Of a stretch of DNA of 38,474 nucleotides, positions 25,698 through 35,579 are shown in pieces. Location: assembly GCF_010686655.1 (NCBI RefSeq), contig NZ_JAAGVY010000043.1:1-38474 (forward strand), in the 5' to 3' direction. Under the pieces are notes generated by a model. That model worked only from the letters and a program-made list of their open reading frames with translations. It ran no database searches and had not been told where the DNA came from. The position numbers and the translations under genes are program-made. The number at the start of each line of letters is the position of its first letter. Position 1 is the first letter of the stretch. The stretch is from Cryomorpha ignava (GTDB taxonomy: Bacteria; Bacteroidota; Bacteroidia; Flavobacteriales_D; Cryomorphaceae).

Positions 25698-27401
25698 TTA
25701 AAAAACAGATACCTTTTTTGTAACCACATTCTCGCCGTTTACAGCGCGCAAAAGGTAAATTCCCGATGTAAATCCAGGTATTTTCCATGTTATTCTATTT
25801 CCTTCTCGCACCACATACTCAGTTCTATCGGCTATTAAGCGACCGTTTAAGTCGTATAGCTCTAAGCGAGTATCGCTATTCACATCTGAAGAAGATATAT
25901 CAAAAACAATTCCTTCTGATGCAGCGCTGCCATTGTTCATTACAACCAATTCTATTTCAGAAGCAAGTTCTACTTCGTAGTAAATATCATTATTTGGATC
26001 GTGATCGATATATTCTTCGTCATCATAAAGAGCATAAACCTCACCAACAAAACCTGATGTTGAAGCACCTACAGTAATATTGCAAACCGCAGAATAATCA
26101 CCATTTTTAAAACCTTGGCGAGCTTTTACATCTACATTGTAGTTGTCGCCCGGTATTAGACCGGTAACCCACTCTAGGCGGATAAATCGACTTCCATCAG
26201 TTCGGGTATAAATTAAATCGGCTTGCGGCTGGCTTGTATTTCTAAATCTCCAGGTATAGTTTTGGGCTCTGCAAATCTCTACGGCCTGTACTTGTGAATT
26301 GATAGGATATGTTGCACCACAAGGATAAAAATCATTTCGCAATCCGGTATTTGGTACAGCGTTGTTAATCGTCAAAAAACTATTTTCGCCAGCTGGACTT
26401 TCCATTCCCTCCACTTCTGCAAAAACTTTAACAATATAAGTCTGACCGCGTCTTAATCCGGGAACTTTAGAAAGGCGGAGCAAACGCTGGCTGTTGTCTC
26501 CGTAGACGTTGAGCGTATTAGTAAAATCGAAGAATTCCCATCTATACCTATCGGCACCACCTACAGGGTCAGCGCCAACCACATCGCAAAAATCGAAAAT
26601 CCCATTAGCGTACTGGTCCTCTAATTGCGTAGTGAGCACATCTTCCTGCAATTGAATTATGCACGCCGGCCCGTATTCGCCAACAGTTGAACCAGGATTT
26701 ACTGCAATGCGAACACTTACACTGTAGCTTCTATTATAAGCTATTTCACCAAGCCATTTTAAGCGGTAATTCGGATTGGTAGGAACCAAAGCAATTCTTT
26801 CGTATACATTAAAGGGAGCTTCAAGTTCTTCAAAACGCCACTGATAATATACTAATGGTGTTGAGTAAGATGGTTGAGTTGATTTCAAAATATCATTGGT
26901 AGTGTAATCAGAAATACCACAAAGTTCTGGCCTTAGCTCAACCAATGGAATAAACGATACTGCTACAGTAAAAGACTGACTTATAGCCGGAGCCGCACCT
27001 ACGTGATATGTTCTAAAATAATAGGTATTTCCGATTGTAAGTCCGCTTAGACTGGCCGTTTCAATTCCGGCTGATCCTGAATTGTTTTCACAAGCCAAAA
27101 CTGCTCCGCCGCATGAATTAACGACTTCGAGCGCCAAATCTAGATCACCAGTTCCGCTTACGCGAACAAACATCTTAGTAGAATTTGCTGTAAAGCGATA
27201 CCAAGCATCAGCCTGGCCGTCAGGACCAACACATTCAGGATCTCCTGAAAATGACTCTGCTGCAAAACTACCCGAAACAGGGCTTTGGGATAAGGCCTCG
27301 CGCGGCGTAACATTGCTCGCTGTAGTACAAACACTCGAAAACGCAGTACCAGCAAAAAGGAACGAAATTAATGTGATAATTGAGAATCTTAGATTCTTCA
27401 T
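25698..27401 (-). CDS. Secreted protein with T9SS type A sorting domain
   Basis: 567 residues from the ATG at 27401 (MKNLRFSIIT); a start seven codons earlier is possible. Signal peptide to about residue 22. An early domain (about 30-150) resembles the lectin/jelly-roll-like pre-peptidase type (DAWYRFTANSTKMFVRVSG, TYYFRTYHVG). Then come three repeats of about 100 residues, each with a Cys, a YRW/WRF strand and an RL-W or LRLS strand. The last ~75 residues are the T9SS sorting domain: LYDLNGRLIADR, then GIYLLRAVNG and KKVSVF. The protein should be exported through the outer membrane and attached to the surface or released. No enzyme motif is seen. Confidence 0.85.
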   Translation of the reverse strand: MKNLRFSIITLISFLFAGTAFSSVCTTASNVTPREALSQSPVSGSFAAESFSGDPECVGPDGQADAWYRFTANSTKMFVRVSGTGDLDLALEVVNSCGGAVLACENNSGSAGIETASLSGLTIGNTYYFRTYHVGAAPAISQSFTVAVSFIPLVELRPELCGISDYTTNDILKSTQPSYSTPLVYYQWRFEELEAPFNVYERIALVPTNPNYRLKWLGEIAYNRSYSVSVRIAVNPGSTVGEYGPACIIQLQEDVLTTQLEDQYANGIFDFCDVVGADPVGGADRYRWEFFDFTNTLNVYGDNSQRLLRLSKVPGLRRGQTYIVKVFAEVEGMESPAGENSFLTINNAVPNTGLRNDFYPCGATYPINSQVQAVEICRAQNYTWRFRNTSQPQADLIYTRTDGSRFIRLEWVTGLIPGDNYNVDVKARQGFKNGDYSAVCNITVGASTSGFVGEVYALYDDEEYIDHDPNNDIYYEVELASEIELVVMNNGSAASEGIVFDISSSDVNSDTRLELYDLNGRLIADRTEYVVREGNRITWKIPGFTSGIYLLRAVNGENVVTKKVSVF

Positions 27402-27575
27402 AGGATAAGAGAGATTTATCAATAAAAGTTCTGTACGAAGTTAATATTCTGAATAGATTTCAAGACACAAAATTTCTTGACATTCGCATTTATTATTAAC
27501 GAATTTTCAACAATTTAGTTACACATGCCTATTCACTGTCATTTTTCGGATAGATTATTACCTCGCAGATAAAGG

Positions 27576-28562
27576 TTAAACCATAGCAATCAGTTCAGCA
27601 GTGCGCGATGAATAGCCATATTCATTATCATACCAAGCCACAACTTTTATCATATTTCCATCGGCTAGTGTAATGCCAGAATCAAAAATACTGCTGTATC
27701 GGCTACCCACAATATCTACAGAAACGATAGGGTCTTCGGTATATTCTACGATTCCCTTAAGTTTTCCATTTGCTGCTTTCTTAATTGCGGCATTGATCTC
27801 TGCGGCTGTAACTTCTCTGTTTAAAACAGCAACCAAATCAGTCATTGAACCAACAGCTACGGGAACTCTTGTGGCAATTCCATCAAGTTTTCCTTTTAAA
27901 TTGGGCAACACCAAACCAACAGCCGAAGCTGCACCGGTGGTAGTTGGAATCATAGATTGAGCCGCTGCTCTCGCTCTGCGCAAGTCGCGATGCGGTGCAT
28001 CCTGTAAATTCTGATCGGCAGTATAAGCGTGAATAGTATTGATAAAGCCTTGCTTAATTCCAAACTCTTCGTCCAGAACCATTGCAATCGGGGCGAGACA
28101 ATTTGTAGTGCAACTGGCATTCGAAATTATCTTATCGGCATCGGTAATCGTATCTTCGTTTACACCTATTACCACAGTTTTCACATCGTCATCGGCTGGT
28201 GCGCTGATAATAACGCGTTTTGCCCCCGCTTTGAGGTGTTTACCCGCAGATTCCGTACTTCTAAAAATTCCGGTGCACTCGGCTACAACATCTATTTCGA
28301 GTTCCTTCCAAGGTAGATTTTCGGGATCCCGCTCTGCGAAAAGCTTAATCTTCTTCCCATTTACAATCAGGCTGTCTTTGCCTTCGTAACCAACTTCGCC
28401 ATCAAACCTTCCCTGATTGGAATCATATTTTAATAAATGCGCAAGGGTGTGCGCATCTGTAAGATCATTAATCGCAACTACTTCTACGTTGCTTTTAGTA
28501 AGCAATTCACGAAAAGTAAGTCGGCCTATGCGGCCAAATCCATTTATAGCAATTTTCTTCAT
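27576..28562 (-). CDS. gap: Glyceraldehyde-3-phosphate dehydrogenase, type I
   Basis: 328 residues, family length. Glycolytic/gluconeogenic enzyme interconverting glyceraldehyde-3-phosphate and 1,3-bisphosphoglycerate with NAD. N-terminal dinucleotide-binding site INGFGRIGR (5-13); the acidic Asp33 after the second strand (AINDL) favours NAD over NADP. Active site SNASCTTNC with Cys151, and His178 in [10 protein letters not shown]. The C-terminal [11 protein letters not shown] is intact. It stands alone between the T9SS gene and moxR, with its own promoter candidate. Confidence 0.97.
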   Translation of the reverse strand: MKKIAINGFGRIGRLTFRELLTKSNVEVVAINDLTDAHTLAHLLKYDSNQGRFDGEVGYEGKDSLIVNGKKIKLFAERDPENLPWKELEIDVVAECTGIFRSTESAGKHLKAGAKRVIISAPADDDVKTVVIGVNEDTITDADKIISNASCTTNCLAPIAMVLDEEFGIKQGFINTIHAYTADQNLQDAPHRDLRRARAAAQSMIPTTTGAASAVGLVLPNLKGKLDGIATRVPVAVGSMTDLVAVLNREVTAAEINAAIKKAANGKLKGIVEYTEDPIVSVDIVGSRYSSIFDSGITLADGNMIKVVAWYDNEYGYSSRTAELIAMV

Positions 28563-28598
28563 TAGAAATTTAATATTTTACTAAGTGTCATTAATACA

Positions 28599-28606
28599 CA
28601 AAGATA
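28599..28606 (-). promoter_or_regulatory. Promoter candidate of gap
   Basis: Minus-strand TATCTTTG matches TAnnTTTG perfectly, 36 bp upstream of the gap ATG. No good -33 TTG was found at the normal spacing, so only half of the promoter is supported. Confidence 0.5.
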
Positions 28607-28656
28607 CGAGAATAGTAGAAACTTGCGCTGTGGATGAAAAATAATTTCAAACAGAA

Positions 28657-29610
28657 TCAGAGCAAGGAGTTGATGATTGTTTCTACTGAAACACCATCAG
28701 CTTCGGCTTGATAATTTCTAACTACCCGGTGTCTTAAAATAGGCAGAGCTACTGCTTTTACATCTTCAATATCGGGCGAGAATTTTCCGTGAAGTGCGGC
28801 GTGGCATTTTGCTCCCACAATCAAAAATTGAGAGGCACGCGGACCGGCTCCCCAGCTTAAATATTGATTTGCTTCGGTTGATGCCAAAGCAGTACCCGGT
28901 CTTGTTTTTGATACAACATTTACAGCGTATTCCACTACATTATCTGCTACCGGTATTTTGCGAATAAGTTTTTGAAAACGCAAAATCTCTTCTTGCGATA
29001 TTACTTGATTCACCTTAGCATCCGAATCTGAAGTGGTAGCTTTTACCACATCTATTTCTTCTTGAAGTGTTGGATAATCAACCCAAATATTGAACATGAA
29101 TCTGTCAAGCTGTGCTTCAGGTAGTGGATACGTTCCTTCTTGTTCTATAGGGTTTTGGGTGGCCAGAACAAAAAACGGCTCAGGCAGGGGATAATTATGC
29201 CCGGCATTGGTCACCGATTTTTCCTGCATGGCTTCCAAAAGCGCTGCCTGGGTTTTTGGAGGTGTTCTATTAATCTCATCGGCAAGAATAACATTGCTGA
29301 AAAGGGGGCCTTTCATAAATTTAAAATGGCGGCTCTCATCCAGAATTTCTGATCCAATAATATCGCTTGGCATTAAATCTGGTGTAAACTGAATGCGGTT
29401 AAACGACAACCCAAGTGTTTGAGCAATGGTATTAACGAGTAAGGTTTTGGCCAAACCAGGCACCCCAACTATTAAGCAGTGCCCACGGCTGAAAATCGTA
29501 ATCAGCAACTCGTCAATAACCTTTTGCTGACCAATAATTACTTTACCTATTTCGCTGCGCATGGCCGCGTACTTATTTGTAAGCTCTTTTACAGCTTCTA
29601 CATCATTCAT
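28657..29610 (-). CDS. MoxR-family AAA+ ATPase
   Basis: 317 residues. AAA+ domain with Walker A GVPGLAKT (49-56), Walker B VILADEINRTPPKTQ and sensor ATQNPIEQEGTYPLPEAQLDRF, all typical of MoxR. The C-terminal lid domain is complete. MoxR proteins act as chaperones in maturation of other complexes, often with DUF58 and VWA proteins. No such partner follows here; gap begins next. Its start overlaps the SurA-like isomerase stop by 4 bp (ATGA), so it is the last gene of the guaB operon. Coupling to three periplasmic folding genes suggests a role in envelope protein maturation, which is inference. Confidence 0.93.
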   Translation of the reverse strand: MNDVEAVKELTNKYAAMRSEIGKVIIGQQKVIDELLITIFSRGHCLIVGVPGLAKTLLVNTIAQTLGLSFNRIQFTPDLMPSDIIGSEILDESRHFKFMKGPLFSNVILADEINRTPPKTQAALLEAMQEKSVTNAGHNYPLPEPFFVLATQNPIEQEGTYPLPEAQLDRFMFNIWVDYPTLQEEIDVVKATTSDSDAKVNQVISQEEILRFQKLIRKIPVADNVVEYAVNVVSKTRPGTALASTEANQYLSWGAGPRASQFLIVGAKCHAALHGKFSPDIEDVKAVALPILRHRVVRNYQAEADGVSVETIINSLL

Positions 29611-30977
29611 AGTTTCTTTGCTTTAGAGGCTTCCTCATCCTTTATCAACCAAGGGTAATCAAAATCGCAGTCAGTATAAGCGGGAATAATTTTAACGTAA
29701 GTAGATGCGATTTTCTGCTGTACCCACTTGTCCATATTTTCGGCACTCAGTTTTTGAGAGGCCATGTTTTGCAGCGATTGATAGTCATCTTTGAGATTTG
29801 CACGGTGCGGTTCTGTTTCCGACATCAATTTCACTATGCGGTATCCCTTTTCGCGGTTATCGCCCTGAAAGTAAAAAGGCGCGCTCACCTGCCCAAGTTT
29901 AAGGGTATCTATTGCCATGAAAATGGTAGGATCAAGTTCATCCATCTCAAAAATCGTGCTCCCCTTGGCATTGTTTACCATCATTCCATTTTGATTCTTT
30001 GAGCGTTCATCATCAGAGTATTTGCTCGCGGCAAATGCGAATGAGATGGAATCACGCACCACCAGCAGCCTGATAGAATCAAGTTCGGTCTGTGCGGCCG
30101 ATAATTCGGAAGAGGTAGTTTGCGGAATTAAAAGGATATGATTTGCATCGTACATTTCACCGCGCCGCTCAATCATTTGCATCATATGCCAGCCGTAATT
30201 GGTTTTAAATGGAGCCGATATTTCGCCGTCTTTCAAATTAAAAGCCACTGCATCAAACTCGGGCACCCAGGTACCACGAGATTGCATTCCAAGATTACCC
30301 CCTTTTGAAGATGATCCAGGATCCTGGCTGTAAAGCGCCGCCAACGTTTCAAAATCATCTTGCCCGCTTTCTACCTGATTTTTAAAATCGCGCAACCGGT
30401 TTCTTACTCGCTCTATTTCGCTTCTGCCTACCTCAGGGTACTTTACTATTTGCGCAAGCTCTACCGATGCATTTATAAAGGGAAGACTGTCTTGCGGGAT
30501 ATTATTGTAAAACACCTTAACGTCTTGCGGAGTTACGTTTAGCCCATCGGCAATAGTACCTTGCATGCGCTGAACCAAGATCTGATCTTTGAGCACATCA
30601 AAAAATTCTTCGCGAATTTCGGCCATCGATTTTCCATAGTAAGCCTCCAGCTTTTCTACAGAACCAATTTGTTTGATAAAAACCGCCAGTCGTTTCTCGA
30701 GCTCCACGTTTACCATATCGTCTGTAACTTCCAAAGAGTCAAGTTTTGCCTGATTAAGCAAAAGCTTTTCAAAAAGAATTTCTTCCAAAACCATACAATC
30801 TGATATGGTACCGGGATATCCCTGCTGTTTCAGTTGGTTTTTTTGAATTTGTACATCGCTGTAAAGAATAATCTCATCGCCCACTACGGCGATTATTTCA
30901 TCTATTGTTTTTCCCTGCCCAAACGTATTGGAAACACTTAAAAACAAGATACTTATAAAAATTAAAACGCTTCTCAC
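29607..30977 (-). CDS. SurA-like periplasmic peptidyl-prolyl isomerase
   Basis: 456 residues from a GTG at 30977, which gives a normal signal peptide (MRSVLIFISILFLSVSNTFG). SurA-type N-terminal helical region (about 22-165: IAVVGDEIILYSDVQIQKNQL). First parvulin domain about 168-270, with the signature GGNLGMQSRGTWVPEFDAV and PFKTNYGWHMMQMIERRG. A second parvulin-like stretch (about 275-390, DANHILLIPQ ... YRIVKLM) is degenerate. SurA chaperones unfolded outer-membrane proteins. It overlaps the upstream lipoprotein gene by one base and moxR by four, so the three are strongly coupled. Confidence 0.92.
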   Translation of the reverse strand: MRSVLIFISILFLSVSNTFGQGKTIDEIIAVVGDEIILYSDVQIQKNQLKQQGYPGTISDCMVLEEILFEKLLLNQAKLDSLEVTDDMVNVELEKRLAVFIKQIGSVEKLEAYYGKSMAEIREEFFDVLKDQILVQRMQGTIADGLNVTPQDVKVFYNNIPQDSLPFINASVELAQIVKYPEVGRSEIERVRNRLRDFKNQVESGQDDFETLAALYSQDPGSSSKGGNLGMQSRGTWVPEFDAVAFNLKDGEISAPFKTNYGWHMMQMIERRGEMYDANHILLIPQTTSSELSAAQTELDSIRLLVVRDSISFAFAASKYSDDERSKNQNGMMVNNAKGSTIFEMDELDPTIFMAIDTLKLGQVSAPFYFQGDNREKGYRIVKLMSETEPHRANLKDDYQSLQNMASQKLSAENMDKWVQQKIASTYVKIIPAYTDCDFDYPWLIKDEEASKAKKL

Positions 30978-31831
30978 TATTTGTTAACTTGAATTTTTTT
31001 ATTGGCGTAAGACTCATTTACAACATCTTCACGCATTTTATTTATTAACTCTACTTTTCTTCTATTTAATATCAAATCTGTAATTTTTCCCCGCTCTAAA
31101 GAGAGAGGCGACCTATCATCTTTTAACTTATAATCAAAGAATCGCACAAGATATTGAAATGATCCGGACTCGAACCTGTAATACGTGGTATTTCTTAAAA
31201 AATTGTCCCAATCGGTTTCATTAATAGGTACTTCCTTTAGCACATCTTGCAAATAAAGCCAGGTATTTTCTTCAAAGTAAAAATTCTCGGCATATTTCTG
31301 GCAGTATTCATACAGCTTTTCAAAGTCTTTTTCATCATCGCTTTGAAACCACTTTTCCAGTTTGTTTTGCTTGGGCGCATCTATACTCAACTTTACAAAC
31401 CTAAGCTTTACGATATAACTTTTAAGCTTAAAATTGTCAATATTGGCATCGTAATAAGTCCTTATTTCTTCATCAGAAATAACGGTATCCAGCTTTTGAT
31501 TGATCAATTCGCGCTCGTAAGCATACGTTACCAGGCTGCTGCGGTAATCTTGAAGTTGCTTTGAAAAATCTTTTTGGCTTTCGCTCAAATTGCGTTCGGC
31601 AAAATTGAGCACCGCTTTATCGTGAATCCAATTTTTAATTATCTGATCTGCTATTCGGGTAGAGTCTAATGGCGATTGACCATACGGAATCTTTGCCGCG
31701 AGCTCCGATCTTAAAAGTACATCATCATACACTCTGGCCACAACGTCTTCTTCAGGTTCAGAAGTATCCTTGCAGGAAAGCATTAGAATTCCAGCCATAA
31801 AAATCAGGAAGAGCGTTGACTTGGAAATCAT
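30977..31831 (-). CDS. SurA-N-like lipoprotein without a parvulin domain
   Basis: 284 residues from the ATG at 31831 (MISKSTLF); the longer frame from 31843 starts with TTG. Lipobox LMLSC with Cys20, followed by KDTSEPEEDVVA. Then VVARVYDDVLLRSELAAKIP is like the beta-hairpin and first helix of SurA/PrsA N-domains, and the helical region continues to about 120. The C-terminal part has no parvulin catalytic signature (no GGDLG or YGWH motif). It lies between two true parvulin isomerases in the same operon, so it is probably a lipid-anchored chaperone partner. Family recognition rests on context and the N-terminal similarity. Confidence 0.8.
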   Translation of the reverse strand: MISKSTLFLIFMAGILMLSCKDTSEPEEDVVARVYDDVLLRSELAAKIPYGQSPLDSTRIADQIIKNWIHDKAVLNFAERNLSESQKDFSKQLQDYRSSLVTYAYERELINQKLDTVISDEEIRTYYDANIDNFKLKSYIVKLRFVKLSIDAPKQNKLEKWFQSDDEKDFEKLYEYCQKYAENFYFEENTWLYLQDVLKEVPINETDWDNFLRNTTYYRFESGSFQYLVRFFDYKLKDDRSPLSLERGKITDLILNRRKVELINKMREDVVNESYANKKIQVNK

Positions 31832-31846
31832 GTTGTTTTTCAAATT

Positions 31847-33796
31847 CTACTTTATTGTGTAAAGCACTTCTTTATTGAGGTTTACCTTGTGCTCTTCGCG
31901 CAATTCTTTTACCCACGCTTGTTCAAGGGCATTTTGATAGGCAGCTGTAATTATTCCGCGTGCTTCATCAAAATCTTTAGGCTCGGCACCGCGTATTTCC
32001 TTAATGTAAACCACCTTAAGCTGCTCATTATCATTCACTACGTCAGACACTCCCTGCTCCCATTTTACTTTTTCTAATACCGGGACTTCATCACGCTGTT
32101 TCAAGCCACTTTCCACCTTTACCTCCAGCGCTGAAGTGCTGTTTAGCTTTTCGCGAATCTCATCCTGATTCTTACCTTTTTTGAGCATTTTTATTACCGC
32201 TTTACCTTCCTTCTCGTTCTCTACCGTATACACATCATAAGCGGCACGCTCACTCCACATAAAATCGTTTTTATGGTTTTGATAAAAGTCAGCGAGTCCG
32301 GTACTGTCTTTTACAGCCTTAGACCACACCTTCTGATCAGTCAAGTCAAAGAGCAAAATCCCGTCGCGATACTCATGAATCAATACTTTAAAATCGGGAT
32401 ATTTATTCTCAAGCTGACTGTCTTCGTAGTCCATTACTTTAATTTCTACCCAGCGGTCATAGCTTTCGTCTACCATTGTTTTTATCTGTTCGGTTTGGCG
32501 ACGCGGACGCATGCGCTGCTGAAGAAATTCCATAAATTGATTTTGGGTATAATCATTTCCCGCAAGGGTAAAAAGGGCCTTATTCGATTTTGTCAAATTA
32601 GTAGATGGCACCCACTCTCCGGTAAAATATGTGGTGTCAATATCGGTGTAAAACGGTTTTAGCTGACGTTTGTCTTCCTGAAAATTATACTCTTTTTTCC
32701 GTTGTTTGATAAACGACTCACGGCTAACATTCGATCTGCCATCTTTAGTGATTTTTGCTTCCAGCTCTTTCGACATATCAGCGTAAGATTGTACTGGAAT
32801 GATTTCAAGTAATTTGATAATATGCCATCCGTAAGGCGATTTTACTGGTTCAGTAATCTCTCCTACTGAATCAAGCGCAAAAGCAGCTTCTTCAAATTCA
32901 GTCACCATTTTTCCGGGGCCAAAGGCAGGCAATTCACCACTACGAGCCGAAGAAGAACGGTCGTCAGAGAATTTTTTGGCGAGTGTAGCATAATCTTCTC
33001 CTGCCATCAATCTCTCGTAAATATCGTCTGCTCTTTGCTTCATGCGAACTTTCACATCTTCAGGATCGCCCTCTTCTGTGCGAATCATGATGTGTGCAAC
33101 ACGAACCTGGCCGCGAGCCTCACGCTTATCGGTAATTTGCACAATGTGATAACCGTACTGGGTGCGAATAGGTCCGCCGATTTCTCCAACAGGGGTTTCG
33201 TAAACAATATTCTCAAAGGGATAAACCATTTGCAATGCTGTGAAATAGCCAAGATCGCCGTTATTTTTAACTGCACTTGGGTCTTCACTGCTCGTACGCG
33301 CCACTTTAGCAAATTTTGAAGGATCCTTTAAAAGGTCCTTTTTAAGCTGGGTAATTTTAGAAAATGCTTTTAAGGTATCTTCCGGAGTAGGATCAGGCGG
33401 AAGTGTTATAAGAATATGTGAAGCTCTGATCTCATACTGCAAGCGATCGTATGCCTGCTTAACCAGCGAGTCCGTCATAGACTTATCAGCCAAGTATGGC
33501 TTCGCAAGCTGATCTCTGTATCCTTTAAGTTCTCTGGTAAATTGCGGAATGGTGTCCATACCCAGTTCTTCGGCTTCTTTTACCTTGAGTTTAAAATTGA
33601 TAAAAAGCTCAACGTACTCGTCTAAATCTGCTTTTGTAATTAAACTATCACGGTTGTTTTTTCTGAAAATGGCTTCAAATTCAGATTTTGTTACCGGATC
33701 ATTGTCGATGGTAAGAAGAACAGGATCGTCCTGGTTTTGCGCATAAGATTGAACTCCAAGAAATAAAAGGACGATACAAAATACTGATCTCATCAT
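31847..33796 (-). CDS. Periplasmic peptidyl-prolyl isomerase with two parvulin domains
   Basis: 649 residues from the ATG at 33796 (MMRSVFCIV; the second Met is equally good); the longer frame begins with TTG at 33829. Signal peptide to about residue 19 (SYAQ). SurA-like N-domain (about 23-120), first parvulin domain (about 123-225: IRASHILITL ... NNGDLGYFTALQMVYPFE ... QYGYHIVQITDKRE), second (about 232-335: VRVAHIMIRT ... ARSGELPAFGPGKMV ... SPYGWHIIKLLE). The last 310 residues are helical and lack a third full domain. It helps fold exported proteins. It follows guaB by 33 bp and heads the folding genes. Confidence 0.92.
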   Translation of the reverse strand: MMRSVFCIVLLFLGVQSYAQNQDDPVLLTIDNDPVTKSEFEAIFRKNNRDSLITKADLDEYVELFINFKLKVKEAEELGMDTIPQFTRELKGYRDQLAKPYLADKSMTDSLVKQAYDRLQYEIRASHILITLPPDPTPEDTLKAFSKITQLKKDLLKDPSKFAKVARTSSEDPSAVKNNGDLGYFTALQMVYPFENIVYETPVGEIGGPIRTQYGYHIVQITDKREARGQVRVAHIMIRTEEGDPEDVKVRMKQRADDIYERLMAGEDYATLAKKFSDDRSSSARSGELPAFGPGKMVTEFEEAAFALDSVGEITEPVKSPYGWHIIKLLEIIPVQSYADMSKELEAKITKDGRSNVSRESFIKQRKKEYNFQEDKRQLKPFYTDIDTTYFTGEWVPSTNLTKSNKALFTLAGNDYTQNQFMEFLQQRMRPRRQTEQIKTMVDESYDRWVEIKVMDYEDSQLENKYPDFKVLIHEYRDGILLFDLTDQKVWSKAVKDSTGLADFYQNHKNDFMWSERAAYDVYTVENEKEGKAVIKMLKKGKNQDEIREKLNSTSALEVKVESGLKQRDEVPVLEKVKWEQGVSDVVNDNEQLKVVYIKEIRGAEPKDFDEARGIITAAYQNALEQAWVKELREEHKVNLNKEVLYTIK

Positions 33797-33829
33797 AGCT
33801 TTACTATTTTTAATAGGTGGTTTAAGCAA

Positions 33830-35302
33830 TTATTTAATACTGTAATTAGGTGCTTCTCTGGTTATTAATATGTCGTGCGGGTGGCTCTCTCTGATTCCCG
33901 CATTGGTAATTCTTATAAATTTGGCATCACCTAGTTTTTTGATATTCTCTGCTCCGCAATAGCCCATTCCCGCGCGTAGCCCGCCAATAAGCTGGTACAT
34001 TACTTCGGCAAGTGTCCCCTTATAGGGCACCCTTCCGGAAATACCTTCGGGAACGAGTTTACTTATATCGTCTGCGTCTTCCTGAAAATATCGGTCGCTG
34101 CTTCCTTTTTGCATGGCTTCAATAGAACCCATACCGCGGTACGACTTAAACTTGCGTCCCTCATATATTATTGTCTCCCCGGGCGATTCTTCTACGCCCG
34201 CAAAAAGAGATCCTATCATTACCGAGCTGGCTCCTGCTGCGAGTGCCTTCACCAAATCTCCCGTGTAGCTTATTCCACCATCGGCAATAAGCGGTATATC
34301 TCTATCGGCAAGTGCCGCGGCAACTTCTAAAACAGCGGTAAATTGCGGCATTCCCACACCGGCAACTACGCGTGTTGTGCAAATTGAGCCTGGACCAATT
34401 CCCACTTTTATTCCATCGGCACCGGCATCGGCCAGAAATTGTGCAGCTTCGGCGGTGGCAATATTTCCAACCACCACATCGATTTTTGGAAATTTAGCCT
34501 TCACATCTTTCAGCACAGCCACAACTCCGCGGGTATGTCCATGAGCAGTATCAATGATCAGTGCATCTACACCGGCTTTTACCAGTGCTCCTGCCCTATC
34601 GAGCACATCTGCGGTAACGCCAATTGCAGCAGCTACGCGTAATCTGCCGTAAGTGTCTTTACAACTGTTTGGATGTTTGCGCACTTTTATAATGTCGCGG
34701 TAAGTAATAAGTCCAATCAGTCGATTGTCCTTATCAATTACCGGCAATTTTTCAATTTTGTATTCCTGAAGCGTTATTTCAGCTTGCTGAAGGGTCGTTC
34801 CTTTGGTAGCCGTAATCAGGTTTTCGCGAGTCATTATTTCGCTTACCGGCTTCTTTTTGTCTTTCTGAAATCGCAAGTCTCTATTGGTAACAATACCTAC
34901 AAGCTTTTTGTCGGCATCAATTACAGGTATTCCACCTATGCTGTGCTCTGCCATTATTTGCAAGGCATCGCCTACAAGGGCTGTTTCAATGAGTGTAATA
35001 GGGTCTTGGATCATTCCACTTTCAGAGCGCTTTACCTTTCGCACCTCTCGCGCCTGAGCTTCTATGCTCATGTTTTTGTGCACCACACCAATACCTCCCT
35101 GCTGTGCAATGGCAATAGCCATATCTGCGCCCGTTACCGTATCCATTGCAGCAGACACAATAGGCGTATTAAGAATGATATTTTTAGAAAATCGGGATGT
35201 TATATTGACTTCCCGCGGTAATACTTCAGAGTATGCGGGTACGAGAAGCACATCATCGTAAGTGAGCCCTTCTCCTAAGATTTTACTTGAATTTAATGAC
35301 AT
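33830..35302 (-). CDS. guaB: Inosine-5'-monophosphate dehydrogenase
   Basis: 490 residues, full length. It oxidises IMP to XMP with NAD, the committed step of GMP synthesis. N-terminal [15 protein letters not shown]. Two CBS domains (about 95-210: [35 protein letters not shown]). Active loop [19 protein letters not shown] with the catalytic Cys, [20 protein letters not shown], and the flap with RYFQED. It is the first gene of the operon, with the candidate promoter 24 bp upstream of the ATG. Linking guaB to outer-membrane folding genes is a recurrent Bacteroidota arrangement as far as I recall. Confidence 0.97.
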   Translation of the reverse strand: MSLNSSKILGEGLTYDDVLLVPAYSEVLPREVNITSRFSKNIILNTPIVSAAMDTVTGADMAIAIAQQGGIGVVHKNMSIEAQAREVRKVKRSESGMIQDPITLIETALVGDALQIMAEHSIGGIPVIDADKKLVGIVTNRDLRFQKDKKKPVSEIMTRENLITATKGTTLQQAEITLQEYKIEKLPVIDKDNRLIGLITYRDIIKVRKHPNSCKDTYGRLRVAAAIGVTADVLDRAGALVKAGVDALIIDTAHGHTRGVVAVLKDVKAKFPKIDVVVGNIATAEAAQFLADAGADGIKVGIGPGSICTTRVVAGVGMPQFTAVLEVAAALADRDIPLIADGGISYTGDLVKALAAGASSVMIGSLFAGVEESPGETIIYEGRKFKSYRGMGSIEAMQKGSSDRYFQEDADDISKLVPEGISGRVPYKGTLAEVMYQLIGGLRAGMGYCGAENIKKLGDAKFIRITNAGIRESHPHDILITREAPNYSIK

Positions 35303-35332
35303 GGAACACTATTAGGGTACAATAAATTCGGG

Positions 35333-35340
35333 CAAAAGTA
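35333..35340 (-). promoter_or_regulatory. Promoter candidate of the guaB operon
   Basis: Minus-strand TACTTTTG matches TAnnTTTG perfectly, with the guaB ATG 30 bp further on. A TTA, not TTG, is found at about the -33 distance, so support is from the -7 element. Confidence 0.5.
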
Positions 35341-35356
35341 AGAATTATTTGAGTGA

Positions 35357-35527
35357 AATAACCGGACTCATCATACAGTAAAGATCGATCGCAACAACGG
35401 CTACGACCAACCGAATTTAGAAAAGCGAAGAAATGATGTGAAAAAGTCTTTAAAAACGCCATTTTTAGATGATATTCAGCGGTTTGAGATTATAAGAATG
35501 AATGAGTATTTAGGGTTGTATAATTAA
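35357..35527 (+). pseudogene. Possible 3' remnant of an unidentified gene
   Basis: The frame is open for 56 codons and ends in TAA. Its translation looks protein-like: charged middle YDQPNLEKRRNDVKKSLK, then TPFLDDIQRFEIIRMNEYLG and LYN. No plausible start precedes it; a TGA lies just upstream at 35354-35356. It may be the last part of a gene whose front was deleted, lying between the divergent guaB promoter and the convergent end of the T9SS protein. I recognise no family. A chance open frame in AT-rich DNA is the alternative. Confidence 0.3.
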
Positions 35528-35579
35528 TGTTAAGTAGAAATCAGAATAACCCAAAACAACATTCATTGCGGATTAAAAC

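Noticed and set aside
28039-28389. 116-codon frame antisense to gap
   Set aside because: A shadow of a highly conserved, codon-biased gene.
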